A DNA stretch of 64,000 bases from assembly GCF_009765275.1 (NCBI RefSeq), contig NZ_VOPH01000003.1, positions 310,001 to 374,000 of the forward strand, written 5' to 3'. The notes under the pieces were generated by a model. That model was not told the origin of the DNA, made no database searches, and worked only from the letters and a program-made list of their open reading frames with translations. Made by a program: the position numbers and the translations under genes. Position 1 is the stretch's first letter; each line of letters opens with the position of its first letter. Below are positions 24,960 to 33,776 of this stretch, piece by piece. This stretch comes from Chachezhania sediminis. Its GTDB lineage: Bacteria > Pseudomonadota > Alphaproteobacteria > Rhodobacterales > Rhodobacteraceae.

Positions 24960-26306
24960 CTAGCGGCCCGTCAGCGTCGCATGGATGTCCATCGCGGCGT
25001 CGCGGCCCTGGGCAACGGATGTCACTGTAAGGTCCTCGCCCCCAGCCGTGCAGTCGCCCCCGGCCCAGATGCCGGCGATACCGGTGCGCCCGGGCCCGGT
25101 AACGGCGATCTTGCCGGCCTCCACTTTCAGCCCGTCGGGCAAGCCCGCAAGTGTCTGGCCGATGGCCCGGAACACCTGATCGGCGGCCAGCGTCACCGTT
25201 TCGCCGGTGGCGGCCAGGCGGCCGTCACGGGTTTCGGTCCGCGCCAGGACGATTTCCTGCGCGCGGCCGTTGCCGCGGATCGCCAGCGGTTGGACGTTGA
25301 ACATCAGGTGGACGCCCTTCGACGCCGCAAGGTCCTGTTCGAAGGGCGAGGCGCCCATGTCCGCCCGGCTGCGGCGATAGGCGAGCGTCACCGTCTCGGC
25401 CCCCAGCAGCTTGGATTGTACCGCGGCGTCGATGGCGGTCATGCCGCCGCCGATCACCACGACATTGCGTCCGACGGCGAGGGCGCTCAGGTCTTTTGCC
25501 TGGCGCAGGGCTGCGATGAAGTCGACCGCGTCCTCCACTCCGGGCAGGTCGGAACCGTCGACCGGCAGCCCGTTCACGCCGCCCAGTCCCATCCCCAGGA
25601 ACACGGCGTCGTAAGCCTGCTGAAGACCCTCCAGCGTGATCGTCCGGCCCAGGACCGAATCCGTCTCGATGGCGATGCCGCCGATGGACAGCAGCCAGTC
25701 GACCTCGGCCTGGGCGAAGTCGTGCGGCGCCTTGTAGGCGGCGATCCCGTATTCGTTCAGGCCGCCGGCCTTTTCCCTTGCCTCGTGGATCACGACGTCG
25801 TGGCCCAGCATCGCCAAACGGTGCGCGCAGGCCAGGCCCGCGGGGCCCGCGCCCACGATCGCCACCGTCTTGCCGGTCGCAGCGGCGCGCCGATAGGGAT
25901 GCGTGCCGGTCTTCATCGCGGCATCGGTGGCAAAACGTTGCAGGCGCCCGATCTCGACCGGGCGCTGTTCCGCGGTTTCCCGCACGCAGGACTGTTCGCA
26001 CAGGGTTTCGGTCGGGCAGACCCGTGCGCACATGCCGCCCAGGATGTTCTGGTCGAAGATCGTCTGCGCCGCGCCCAGCGGGTTCCCCGTCTGGATCTGG
26101 CGGATGAACATCGGTATGTCGATTTCGGTGGGGCAGGCGGTCACGCAGGGCGCGTCATGGCAGAAATAGCACCGGTCGGCGGCCACCGCGGCTTCGTGCG
26201 GGGCGTAGGGTGGGTGAAGGTCGGTGAAGTTCCGTGCCAGGTCTGCCGCGCTCAGCCGGCTTGCGGCAATTCCGTCGGCACGATCGGTTCCGCCATCGAC
26301 GTTCAT
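24960..26306 (-). CDS. preT: NAD-dependent dihydropyrimidine dehydrogenase subunit PreT
   Basis: Electron-input subunit (448 residues), a GltD-like FAD and Fe-S protein passing NADH electrons to PreA. The N-terminal cluster region shows CYFCHDAPCVTACPTEIDIP and CARVCPTETLCEQSCV. The FAD fold is VAIVGAGPAGLACAHRLA (about residue 147), the NAD fold VVVIGGGMTAIDAAVQSK, and the second FAD motif GIWAGGDCT near the C-terminus. First gene of the preT-VOC-preA operon, with GGGAG before the ATG and a RutR-like box 55 bases upstream. Length agrees with E. coli PreT plus a short N-terminal tail. Confidence 0.92.
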   Translation of the reverse strand: MNVDGGTDRADGIAASRLSAADLARNFTDLHPPYAPHEAAVAADRCYFCHDAPCVTACPTEIDIPMFIRQIQTGNPLGAAQTIFDQNILGGMCARVCPTETLCEQSCVRETAEQRPVEIGRLQRFATDAAMKTGTHPYRRAAATGKTVAIVGAGPAGLACAHRLAMLGHDVVIHEAREKAGGLNEYGIAAYKAPHDFAQAEVDWLLSIGGIAIETDSVLGRTITLEGLQQAYDAVFLGMGLGGVNGLPVDGSDLPGVEDAVDFIAALRQAKDLSALAVGRNVVVIGGGMTAIDAAVQSKLLGAETVTLAYRRSRADMGASPFEQDLAASKGVHLMFNVQPLAIRGNGRAQEIVLARTETRDGRLAATGETVTLAADQVFRAIGQTLAGLPDGLKVEAGKIAVTGPGRTGIAGIWAGGDCTAGGEDLTVTSVAQGRDAAMDIHATLTGR

Positions 26307-26360
26307 TGCATTCTCCCGCTCAGGTACAACTCTGCCCGTTCAGACTGCCACATTGGTTTT

Positions 26361-26378
26361 TTTTATCAAATGGTAAAA
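26361..26378 (-). promoter_or_regulatory. Second RutR-like operator upstream of preT
   Basis: Minus-strand TTTTACCATTTGATAAAA has the same length and spacing as the operator at 22085-22102 and agrees with the RutR box at 11 of 14 defined positions. It lies in an AT-rich pocket 55 bases before the preT start, where a promoter is expected. Confidence 0.6.
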
Positions 26379-26554
26379 TTCTGATAGCCTGCACGGAGTG
26401 TCAGACTGCCCGAAAATGTTGCAACCCGCCGTAGAAATCGGTTCATGGTCATCGTTTTGCCGATGATCTGCTCTTCAGCTTCGAGAACGGCCCATCTATG
26501 ATCGGATCGCAGGACAGGCCTGTCGTGTTGCCGGGCCGAAGGAATGGACAAGCC

Positions 26555-27556
26555 ATGCCCGATCAGGCCCCGCGTGCTGCCTTCAATGTCGTCGTGATCG
26601 GTCAGGCGGGCCGGCTTCAATACGAGGCGGTGCTGTTCGCGGCCTCGCTTCGGCAGATGAGTCCCGGCTTCGATGGCAAGCTTTTCGTGGCGGTGCCGAA
26701 GGCCGGGCCTGCCTGGGACCAGGACCCCACGATCACCGATGCCGACACCCTGTCGGCGTTGAAGCGTCTGGATGCGGAGATCCTGCCGTTCGAGAATAGG
26801 GTCTTCGGCCAGGCCTATCCCTATGGCAACAAGATCGAGGCGCTGGCGGCCCTGCCCGAGGGCGAGCCCTTCGTCTTTTTCGATACCGATACGCTGATCA
26901 CCGGCGAATTGGCCGATGTGCCCTTCGATTTCGATAGGCCCTCGGCCTCGCTCCGGCGCGAGGGGACGTGGCCGGACCCCACGCTCTACGGTCCCGGCTA
27001 CGCGGCGATCTGGAAGTCGCTCTATGACAAGTTCGGGCTGGATTTCGAGTCGAGCCTCGACCTGTCGCAGCCGGACGAGCACTGGCGGCGGTATCTCTAC
27101 TTCAATGCCGGCTACTTCTATTACAAGGACCCCAGGGCCTTCGGTCAGCGGTTCCTGGACTATGCAACGGCGATCAGGGCCGATCCGCCGCACGAACTGA
27201 TCTGCCAGAGCCTGAACCCCTGGCTGGACCAGGTGGCGCTGCCCCTGGTGATCCACAGTTTCGGCGGCGGTCGCGATGCGCTGCCCGAAGGCTATCTGGA
27301 CGGATCGGTCAGCTGCCATTACCGGCATTTCCCCCTGCTTTATGCGCAGGAAAGCGACCGTGTGGTGAAGGTGCTGGAGGAGGTGGTGCAGCCCAACTGG
27401 ATCAAGAAGGTCCTGAAGTCCTACGAGCCGATCAAGCGGACCGTCTATCAGGAGCGCGGCCACAAGGTGCGGGCGATGTTCGACCGCAGCGCCCTGCCGA
27501 CCCGCGAACAGGTGATCCGCAACAGGATCAAGCAGGCCAAGTTCTGGATGCGCTGA
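26555..27556 (+). CDS. Glycosyltransferase-like protein
   Basis: About 333 residues, cytoplasmic. NVVVIGQAGRLQYEAVLFAA at the N-terminus and FVFFDTDTLITGEL near residue 108 (a DxD-type nucleotide-sugar/metal motif) point to a GT-A fold glycosyltransferase. The middle is rich in aromatic residues (YLYFNAGYFYYKDPRAFGQR), and the C-terminus is basic (QVIRNRIKQAKFWMR). No polysaccharide gene lies nearby, so acceptor and donor are unknown. The start is set at 26555 (MPDQAPRA) because AAGGA lies eleven bases upstream; an ATG at 26498 is also open. Confidence 0.65.
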   Translation: MPDQAPRAAFNVVVIGQAGRLQYEAVLFAASLRQMSPGFDGKLFVAVPKAGPAWDQDPTITDADTLSALKRLDAEILPFENRVFGQAYPYGNKIEALAALPEGEPFVFFDTDTLITGELADVPFDFDRPSASLRREGTWPDPTLYGPGYAAIWKSLYDKFGLDFESSLDLSQPDEHWRRYLYFNAGYFYYKDPRAFGQRFLDYATAIRADPPHELICQSLNPWLDQVALPLVIHSFGGGRDALPEGYLDGSVSCHYRHFPLLYAQESDRVVKVLEEVVQPNWIKKVLKSYEPIKRTVYQERGHKVRAMFDRSALPTREQVIRNRIKQAKFWMR

Positions 27557-27656
27557 TGCGCCTGCCCCGCCGGATGGCGCGCGAGATGGCCCGTGGGATG
27601 GACGGGGCCTGTCCTCTGCGCTAGCTCTGGTCGCGGAGCGAGAGAGGACGATTTTC

Positions 27657-28460
27657 ATGAAGCCGTTTCTGAAGGTGACCCGCGACGGCGCGGTTGCCAT
27701 CCTGACCATGTCCCACCCCGAGACGCGGAACGCGATTTCCGACCAGGCTGCCTGCGACGAATTCGTGAGCGTGTTGCAGGAGGTCGGTGCCGATACCACC
27801 ATCGGGGCGATGATCCTGACAGGCGAGGGCGCGGGCTTTTCGGCGGGCGGCAACGTCAAGAAGATGAAGGACCGGTCCGGTTTCGCACCGGCGCCGACGG
27901 CCATTGAAACGCGGCTCAGCTACAAGAACGCGATCCAGCGCATCCCGCTGGCGCTCTGGCAACTGGAAGTGCCGACGATTGCCGCCGTGAACGGGGCGGC
28001 CGTGGGTGCGGGTCTGGACCTGGCCTGCATGTGCGATATCCGGATCGCGTCCGACAACGCGCGTTTCGCCGAAAGCTTCGTGAAGCTGGGGATCATTCCC
28101 GGCGATGGCGGCGCGTGGCTGCTGCCGCGGGTCGTGGGCCGGTCCCGCGCCGCCGAGATGTGTTTCACGGGCGAGATGATCGACGCGGAAACGGCGCTGA
28201 ACTGGGGCCTCGTCTCGCGCGTGGTGCCGGGCGATGCGCTGATGGACACGGCGCTGGAACTGGCCAGGAAGATCACCGCCAACCCGATCCACGCCGTCCG
28301 CATGTCCAAGCGCCTGATGCGCGAGGGCGAGCATTCGACGCTGTCGACGTTGCTGGAAATGTCCGCCGCCTTCCAGGCGCTGGCCCACGGGACCGATGAC
28401 CATACCGAGGCGGTCGACGCCTTCCTGGAAAAGCGCCCGCCGTCCTTCACCGGTCGCTGA
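27657..28460 (+). CDS. Crotonase-family protein (enoyl-CoA hydratase/isomerase)
   Basis: A 267-residue crotonase-fold protein acting on an acyl-CoA. The oxyanion segment AGFSAGGNVKKMK (about residue 65) and AAVNGAAVGAGLDLACMCDI are present. The two Glu residues used by classical hydratases are not: the first position is Asp (GLDLA), and the second is not Glu (ESFVKLGIIPGDGG). It may therefore be an isomerase or lyase-type member rather than a hydratase. GAGAGAGGAC precedes the ATG. It heads a run with two acyl-CoA dehydrogenase genes, three bases apart from the first. Confidence 0.8.
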   Translation: MKPFLKVTRDGAVAILTMSHPETRNAISDQAACDEFVSVLQEVGADTTIGAMILTGEGAGFSAGGNVKKMKDRSGFAPAPTAIETRLSYKNAIQRIPLALWQLEVPTIAAVNGAAVGAGLDLACMCDIRIASDNARFAESFVKLGIIPGDGGAWLLPRVVGRSRAAEMCFTGEMIDAETALNWGLVSRVVPGDALMDTALELARKITANPIHAVRMSKRLMREGEHSTLSTLLEMSAAFQALAHGTDDHTEAVDAFLEKRPPSFTGR

Positions 28461-28463
28461 CCC

Positions 28464-29615
28464 ATGTACGCGCCGTTCCGTTTCGATCCGGTCGAACTGC
28501 CGGAAAGTGCCCGGGCGCTCAGGGCCGAGGTGCGTGCGTTCCTGTCGGGCTGGGTGCATCGCTTCGATCCCAGGGTAAGGGGCCTGTCCTGGATGGGCTT
28601 CGACCGCGACTTCAGCCGCGCCGTGGCGGCGCAGGGCTGGATCGGGATGACCTGGCCTGCCGAATATGGCGGGGGCGCACGGTCCATGCTCGACCGCTAT
28701 GTCGTGATCGAGGAGATGCTGGCCGCGGGCGCCCCGGTGGGCGCCCACTGGATCGCCGACCGGCAAAGCGGCCCCCTGATCCTGAAGCTGGGGACCGAGG
28801 CGCAGAAGGCCAGACTGATTCCGGAAATTGTCCGGGGCGACGCGTGTTTCTGCATCGGCCTTTCCGAACCGCAGGCCGGGTCCGACCTGGCGGCCGTGCG
28901 TACGCGGATCGTGCCGGACGGCGATGGCTGGCGGCTGAACGGGCGCAAGATCTGGACGACGAATGCGCACCGGTCCGACTACATGATTGCGCTGGTGCGG
29001 TCCTCGGGCGGGCCCGAGGATCGTCATGCCGGTCTCAGCCAGGTGATCGTCCCGATGAAGGCGCCCGGCGTTCATATCCGCGAGATCGAGGACATGGCGG
29101 GCGACGCGCATTTCAACGAGGTGACCTTTGACGACGTCGAACTGGGCCCCGATGCGCTGATCGGCGTCGAAGGGCAGGGCTGGGCGCAGGCCACGGCGGA
29201 ACTGGCCTTCGAACGCAGTGGCCCGGACCGGTTCCTGTCGGCGTTTCCCTTGTTGGAGGCGGTGACCGGCGCGCTGGACCCGGCCTGCGAAAAGGCGAGT
29301 GCCGCTGCCATCGGCAACGCCGCGGCGGAAATCGCGGTGCTGCGGCAGATGTCGGTTTCCATCGCCGGAATGCTCGACCGAGGCGAGGTGCCGAATACCG
29401 AGGCCGCCGTGGTGAAGGAGGCCGGGGTGGCCTTCGAACAGTCCACGCCGGATCTGGCGCGGGCCCTTCTGGGATCGGGCCTGGCCACGGGCACGGCCGG
29501 GGACCTGTCGGCGCTTTACGCGTCGGTCCTGCAATTGCAGCCGACATTTTCGTTGCGGGGCGGCACCCGGGAAATCGTCCGGGGCATCATGGCACGGGGG
29601 CTGGGCCTGAGATGA
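28464..29615 (+). CDS. Acyl-CoA dehydrogenase, large partner of a pair
   Basis: FAD-dependent acyl-CoA dehydrogenase of 383 residues. Flavin and substrate motifs: CIGLSEPQAGSDLAAVRTR (about residue 130), KIWTTNAHRSDYM and the C-terminal FSLRGGTREIVRGIMARGLG. The next gene, coding a shorter homologue, overlaps it by four bases. Such unequal pairs form alpha2-beta2 enzymes in steroid side-chain breakdown (ChsE1-ChsE2 and relatives), where FAD sites are built between the two chains; this is the likeliest arrangement here. Substrate unknown. Confidence 0.82.
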   Translation: MYAPFRFDPVELPESARALRAEVRAFLSGWVHRFDPRVRGLSWMGFDRDFSRAVAAQGWIGMTWPAEYGGGARSMLDRYVVIEEMLAAGAPVGAHWIADRQSGPLILKLGTEAQKARLIPEIVRGDACFCIGLSEPQAGSDLAAVRTRIVPDGDGWRLNGRKIWTTNAHRSDYMIALVRSSGGPEDRHAGLSQVIVPMKAPGVHIREIEDMAGDAHFNEVTFDDVELGPDALIGVEGQGWAQATAELAFERSGPDRFLSAFPLLEAVTGALDPACEKASAAAIGNAAAEIAVLRQMSVSIAGMLDRGEVPNTEAAVVKEAGVAFEQSTPDLARALLGSGLATGTAGDLSALYASVLQLQPTFSLRGGTREIVRGIMARGLGLR

Positions 29616-30619
29616 CCGAGACCGGAGAAATGCTGGCCGACCAACTGGACCGCGTGCTGGCGCGCCATGCGACGCCGGCGGCGATCGAGGCGGCCGAGAC
29701 GGGCGAGCCCGCCAAAGACCTGGACGATGCGGTGGCCGCTCTGGGCCTGGACCTGGCCCTGGTGCCCGAGGACATGGGCGGTGCCGGGCTGGACTGGCGC
29801 GACCTGTCGGGCGTGTTCCAGGCGCTGGGCTATCACGCAGCGCCCGTCGATCTGGGCGAACGGATCCTGGCCAATGCCGCGCTGGCCCTGCTGGGCCGTG
29901 CGCCGGAACCGGCAGGCATTGCTGCCGAGCCGCTGGTGGTCACGAGTGGGCGGGCCAGCGGCGGCGCCGTCGTGCCTTCGGGCGTGCCCGGGCGGCCGCT
30001 TGTGGCGCTGGCCGGTGGCCGGCTGTGCCTGATCGACACGACGCATGCGGCCACGGCCCCGGTGACCGGCGTTGGCCGGGTGCCCGCGCTGGCGGTGTCG
30101 CTGGCCGACGCACCGGTCCTGGCCACGACCGCCCTGCCGCCCACCGGTCCGGCCGAAATGCTGGCGGTGCTGCGCGCCGGCCAGATCGCGGGCGCGCTGT
30201 CGCGGGTGCTGGAGATGTCGATCGAACATGGCAACACCCGCACGCAGTTCGGCCGGCCCATCGGCAAGTTCCAGGCGATCCAGCACCTGATCGCCGAACT
30301 GGCGGGCGAGGCTGCGGTGGCCAAGGCCGCCGCCGAGCTGGGCTGCGCGGGCATCGACGCCGGGGCCGGCTGGCAAAGTGCAGCCGTGGCCAAGATCCGC
30401 GCCTCGCGCGCCGTGTCGCGGGGCACCTTCGCCGGGCACGAGGTGCACGGTGCCATCGGCGTCACGCGCGACTTTTTCCTGCATCACCTGACCCGCCGCC
30501 TGTGGCAATGGCGGGACGAGGCTGGCAGCGAAACGCACTGGGCCGAACGGCTGGGCCGTGACCTGATCGGACGGGGCGGGGCGGCGCTGTGGCCGTCGGT
30601 CGTAGCCCTGTCGGGCTGA
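29612..30619 (+). CDS. Acyl-CoA dehydrogenase, small partner of a pair
   Basis: A 335-residue homologue, shorter than usual (about 380). It keeps the dimer/FAD block TRTQFGRPIGKFQAIQHLIA (about residue 212) and the late GAIGVTRDFFLHHLTRRLWQW. It lacks the strong mid-protein signature LSEPxAGSD; at that place the sequence is diverged and rich in Ala/Gly/Pro. This is what is known for the second subunits of heteromeric acyl-CoA dehydrogenases. Start codon overlaps the previous stop (ATGA), which supports a fixed one-to-one complex. Confidence 0.8.
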   Translation: MTETGEMLADQLDRVLARHATPAAIEAAETGEPAKDLDDAVAALGLDLALVPEDMGGAGLDWRDLSGVFQALGYHAAPVDLGERILANAALALLGRAPEPAGIAAEPLVVTSGRASGGAVVPSGVPGRPLVALAGGRLCLIDTTHAATAPVTGVGRVPALAVSLADAPVLATTALPPTGPAEMLAVLRAGQIAGALSRVLEMSIEHGNTRTQFGRPIGKFQAIQHLIAELAGEAAVAKAAAELGCAGIDAGAGWQSAAVAKIRASRAVSRGTFAGHEVHGAIGVTRDFFLHHLTRRLWQWRDEAGSETHWAERLGRDLIGRGGAALWPSVVALSG

Positions 30620-30722
30620 GAGCCGGGCTGAACACGCGAATGCGAACCGACGTGGCTTTCGCCTGCGTCCGCCCGGATGTATGGCGCGGGGAAAGCACGT
30701 CTTCCAATTGTGTCCGTCCGCC

Positions 30723-31220
30723 ATGCCCTCTGCCACCAAGACCCAACGCATCGACTTTGTCCGCCTGCCGCAGATCGCGCTGGCGGATCTGACCGCGCAG
30801 ATGTCCGACCCGCGGGTCGTGGCCCATATGCCGCTGGCCACGGGGTCCTGGGACGATGCGGCCAGCGCCGCCTTCGTCGCCGCGAAAGAGGCAACCTGGC
30901 AGCGGGACGGGCTGGGGCACTGGGCCTTTCTGGCGGACGGGCGCTTTGCCGGCTGGGGCGGGTTCCAGAAGGAAGGGGACGACTGGGATTACGGGCTGGT
31001 CCTGTGCCCCGACCGCTTTGGCCTGGGGACAAGGATCACCGCGCAGGCGCTGGCCATCGCCCGGGCCGATCCGCGAATCCCGTCGGTGACCTTCCTGCTC
31101 CCGCCCTCGCGCCGTCACCTGAAAGCGCTGGACCGGCTGGGCGCGCGGTTCGAAGGTACGGTCGACCACGCGGGCCAGCCTTTCCGCAAGTTCAGGCTGG
31201 CGACTGGTCAGGGGGATTGA
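30723..31220 (+). CDS. GNAT-family acetyltransferase
   Basis: About 165 residues with the look of the RimJ/RimL-like GNAT group: IDFVRLPQIALADLTAQMSD at the start, WAFLADGRFAGWGGFQ for the central strands, then YGLVLCPDRFGLGTRITAQA, whose GLG..I segment takes the place of the acetyl-CoA-binding loop. The usual R/Q-x-x-G-x-G/A loop is only partly kept. The substrate cannot be inferred. The start is unsure: ATG 30723 lacks a clear ribosome site, and an ATG at 30681 is also in frame. Confidence 0.65.
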   Translation: MPSATKTQRIDFVRLPQIALADLTAQMSDPRVVAHMPLATGSWDDAASAAFVAAKEATWQRDGLGHWAFLADGRFAGWGGFQKEGDDWDYGLVLCPDRFGLGTRITAQALAIARADPRIPSVTFLLPPSRRHLKALDRLGARFEGTVDHAGQPFRKFRLATGQGD

Positions 31221-31572
31221 GGCCCCCGGAAACCTGACAAGATCGGCAGCCCCCTGTACCGGATCGAAATCGGTTCGGGACCGGCCTGTCCCGTCATGCG
31301 CCGCCCTGCCCAGGCCCGTGATCCCGCGTGCGGTTGCGGCCCGGCCATCCCCGTACCCTGCCTGCCGCGGTGCCAGAACCCGACCCGCGCACAGCCCCCG
31401 ACCGGCTGGGATCAGGCGCCGGAAGGGCGGCCGTTGCCCATCGATGCACCGTCGCACTGCCGGTTCCGCACCCGTTGCCTTCCGGCCCCGGATCTGTGCG
31501 CCGAAGAAACACCCGTTGCACGACAGCCTCTCACGGGGCACACAGTGGCGTCCCACTATCCGATGAGCTGAC
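31221..31572. other. Gene-free 352-base spacer before tesB
   Basis: I see no gene, clear promoter or terminator. The only structure noticed is a weak dyad CGAAATCGGTTCGGGACCGG near 31265-31284. Confidence 0.5.
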
Positions 31573-32463
31573 ATGAGCGAACTGACCCCGAACTACAGCA
31601 TGATAGACCGTTTCATCCGCCTTCTGACCGTCGAGCGCCTGGAAGACGACTTCTTCCGCGGCATCGCCACGCCGGGGGGCAGAGGCCGGGTCTTCGGTGG
31701 GCAGATCATCGGGCAGGGGCTGATGGCCGCGGCGCAGACCGTGGTTCCGGACCGGGTGGTCCATTCGCTGCACGCCTATTTCGTCCGGGCCGGATCGGCG
31801 GAAAAGCCGGTCGTCTACCGCGTCTGGCGCGACCGCGACGGCGGCAGCTTTTCCACCCGCCGGGTGGAGGCGGTGCAGGAAGGCCAGCCGATCCTGACCA
31901 TGTCGCTGTCCTTCCAGATCCGGGAAAAGGGCCTGTCCCATGCCGAAAGCATGCCCGACGTCCCGGGCCCCGAAGACCTGCGGACCGAGACCGAACTGGC
32001 CGAGGCGCATCCCGACCTCATGTCCGTGAAGGTGCGGGCCCACCTGTCGGCCAATCGCCCGGTCGAGCTGCGGCCCTGCATCCTGCGCGCGCCCTATGTC
32101 ACCGATCCGCAGGACCCGTTCTATGCCGTGTGGATCAAGTCCAAGGGGCCGATGCCGGACGACCCGCTGCTGCACCGCGCGGGGATCGCCTTCTGTTCCG
32201 ACATGGGGCTTTTGTCATCGTCGCTGATGCCGCACGGCAAGGGGTTTTCTGACCCCGACATGCGCTGTGCCAGCCTGGACCATTCCGTCTGGCTGCACGA
32301 GGACGCGCGCCTGGACGACTGGCTGCTTTACGTAAACGACAGCACCTGGTCGGGTGGGGCAAGGGGCCTGTCCCGCGGCCGGATCTATACGCGCGACGGC
32401 CGGCTGGTGGCCCAGACTATGCAGGAAGGTTTGATCCGCCAGATCGGGGCGAAAGCGGGCTGA
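31573..32463 (+). CDS. tesB: Acyl-CoA thioesterase II
   Basis: A 296-residue double hot-dog thioesterase that hydrolyses medium- and long-chain acyl-CoA to free acid and CoA. Seen: GRVFGGQIIGQGLMAAAQTV with VHSLHAYFVRAG in the first hot-dog; HRAGIAFCSDMGLLSSSLMP, with the catalytic Asp, and ASLDHSVWLHEDARLDDWLL in the second; and LVAQTMQEGLIR at the end, supplying the Gln. Length and motifs match TesB. It stands alone between two gene-poor spacers. Confidence 0.92.
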   Translation: MSELTPNYSMIDRFIRLLTVERLEDDFFRGIATPGGRGRVFGGQIIGQGLMAAAQTVVPDRVVHSLHAYFVRAGSAEKPVVYRVWRDRDGGSFSTRRVEAVQEGQPILTMSLSFQIREKGLSHAESMPDVPGPEDLRTETELAEAHPDLMSVKVRAHLSANRPVELRPCILRAPYVTDPQDPFYAVWIKSKGPMPDDPLLHRAGIAFCSDMGLLSSSLMPHGKGFSDPDMRCASLDHSVWLHEDARLDDWLLYVNDSTWSGGARGLSRGRIYTRDGRLVAQTMQEGLIRQIGAKAG

Positions 32464-32786
32464 GGTCTGCCGCGCGGGCCGTCATGCGGCGGTCTGCCGG
32501 ACCGTTCCGGCTTTCGGGTCCCGTCATCGCCCGGCCAGGGAAGGCTTGCTCCGTGTTGGCGCAGGCGCCGCGTTCCCGCCGTGGCGGACCCCGATGGTTG
32601 GCCTGGTTGTCACCGGTCTGCGGCGGTCTGTGGACCTGTCGTGTCACAAAGCCGTCAGCCGGAGCCTTCGATGTGCCCGGCCCGGTTCTGCCCGGTGCGT
32701 TGGGAGCTTGCAGCTTGTCCCGATCCCGTCGGTCCGGGCCTTGCCGCCGCGGCTTCAGGTTCCGAATGTGACGGGCCGCATGACAT
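32464..32786. other. Gene-free 323-base spacer between convergent tesB and tetR genes
   Basis: No convincing coding sequence, repeat or intrinsic terminator. The short open frames seen in it are Arg/Ser/Pro-rich and lack ribosome sites. Confidence 0.5.
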
Positions 32787-33395
32787 TTACCGTTTGACGA
32801 TCCCGTTCAGGAACAGGTCCAGGAAATGCTCCGATACCTCTTCCGGGCTCATCGCGTCGTCTTCTGTGTGCCAGCGCAGGATCCAGTTCACCGCGCCCAG
32901 GAAGAAGTTCGAGGTCAGCCGCACATCCACCGGCCGGATCGATCCTTCCGAGATCGCCTTTTCGATCAGCATCCGGCTGTAGCGGTCCAGCTGGCGGCGG
33001 CGGTCCAGTAGTTCGGCCTGCGCGTCCTCGGGCAGGGCGCGGATATTGGCCATTGTCGTGTAGGCGCCACGCTCGATGATCAGAAGCTCGATGAAACGCC
33101 GGTAGAGGAAGCTCAGCTTGTCCAGTGCGGTGCCGTCCATCGCCTCGCTCTCCAGCCGGGCGCGCTGGCCGCAGCCGTAGCTGAGCTTGATGCACTCGTA
33201 GAGCAACTGTTCCTTGTTCTTGAAATAATAGTACAGCGCGGTCTTGGTCACGCCGATCACGTCGGCCACCTCGTCCAGCGAGGTCGCGTGATAGCCCTTC
33301 TCGTTGAAGATGCGGGCGGCCACGCGCAGGGCCGCGCGGCGCTTCAGTTCCCGGACCTCTTCCCGCGACGCCACTGCGCCATCCCACTTCGCCAT
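32787..33395 (-). CDS. TetR-family transcriptional regulator
   Basis: A 202-residue TetR repressor-type protein. The helix-turn-helix is ALRVAARIFNEKGYHATSLD followed by GVTKTALYYYFKNKEQLLYE. The C-terminal ligand domain (FLYRRFIELLIIERGAYTTM, TSNFFLGAVNWILRWH) resembles regulators of acyl-CoA metabolism, but the ligand is unknown. It is divergent from the TRAP transporter operon and may control it; the 381-base divergent gap leaves room for operators, though I found no clean palindrome. Confidence 0.82.
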   Translation of the reverse strand: MAKWDGAVASREEVRELKRRAALRVAARIFNEKGYHATSLDEVADVIGVTKTALYYYFKNKEQLLYECIKLSYGCGQRARLESEAMDGTALDKLSFLYRRFIELLIIERGAYTTMANIRALPEDAQAELLDRRRQLDRYSRMLIEKAISEGSIRPVDVRLTSNFFLGAVNWILRWHTEDDAMSPEEVSEHFLDLFLNGIVKR

Positions 33396-33776
33396 ATGAA
33401 AACTGCCCTTTTCGCGCTATCGTGGAGCACCCGATCTCCATCGTTACCCTGGCCCGCCGGGCAAGTGCCGTGCGTGGAACCGGACGCGATCAGATCGGGC
33501 CTCGTCGATGCCCGGATCGGGTCGGCGGGCCGGCGATGCAGTTCGAGACCGATCCGTCCGACCGGGCCTTCCTGCCGGACAGGCAACATGGGTTCCTAAC
33601 CCGATGTCCCCGTTCCGTCCATGTGACCATTAAGTGCATTCAGTTTATTGACGCACAAGTAGAATGGTGGTCTTGTCGGTAAGAACACGGAAGTGCGCAC
33701 CAGAAATGCATCCCGTGCTATCAGTCGTCTGACCGATGCGCCGCATCGGACGACGCAAGACTATTGGGAGGAAGAT
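33396..33776 (+). promoter_or_regulatory. Divergent control region of tetR and the TRAP operon
   Basis: The part near dctP (33600-33670) is AT-rich. TAGAAT at 33660-33665 is a fair -10 box for the TRAP operon; the -35 is poor. An imperfect dyad around TAAGTG-CATT-CAGTTTA (33631-33647) may be an operator. The rest (33396-33590) shows nothing I can name. Confidence 0.35.
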
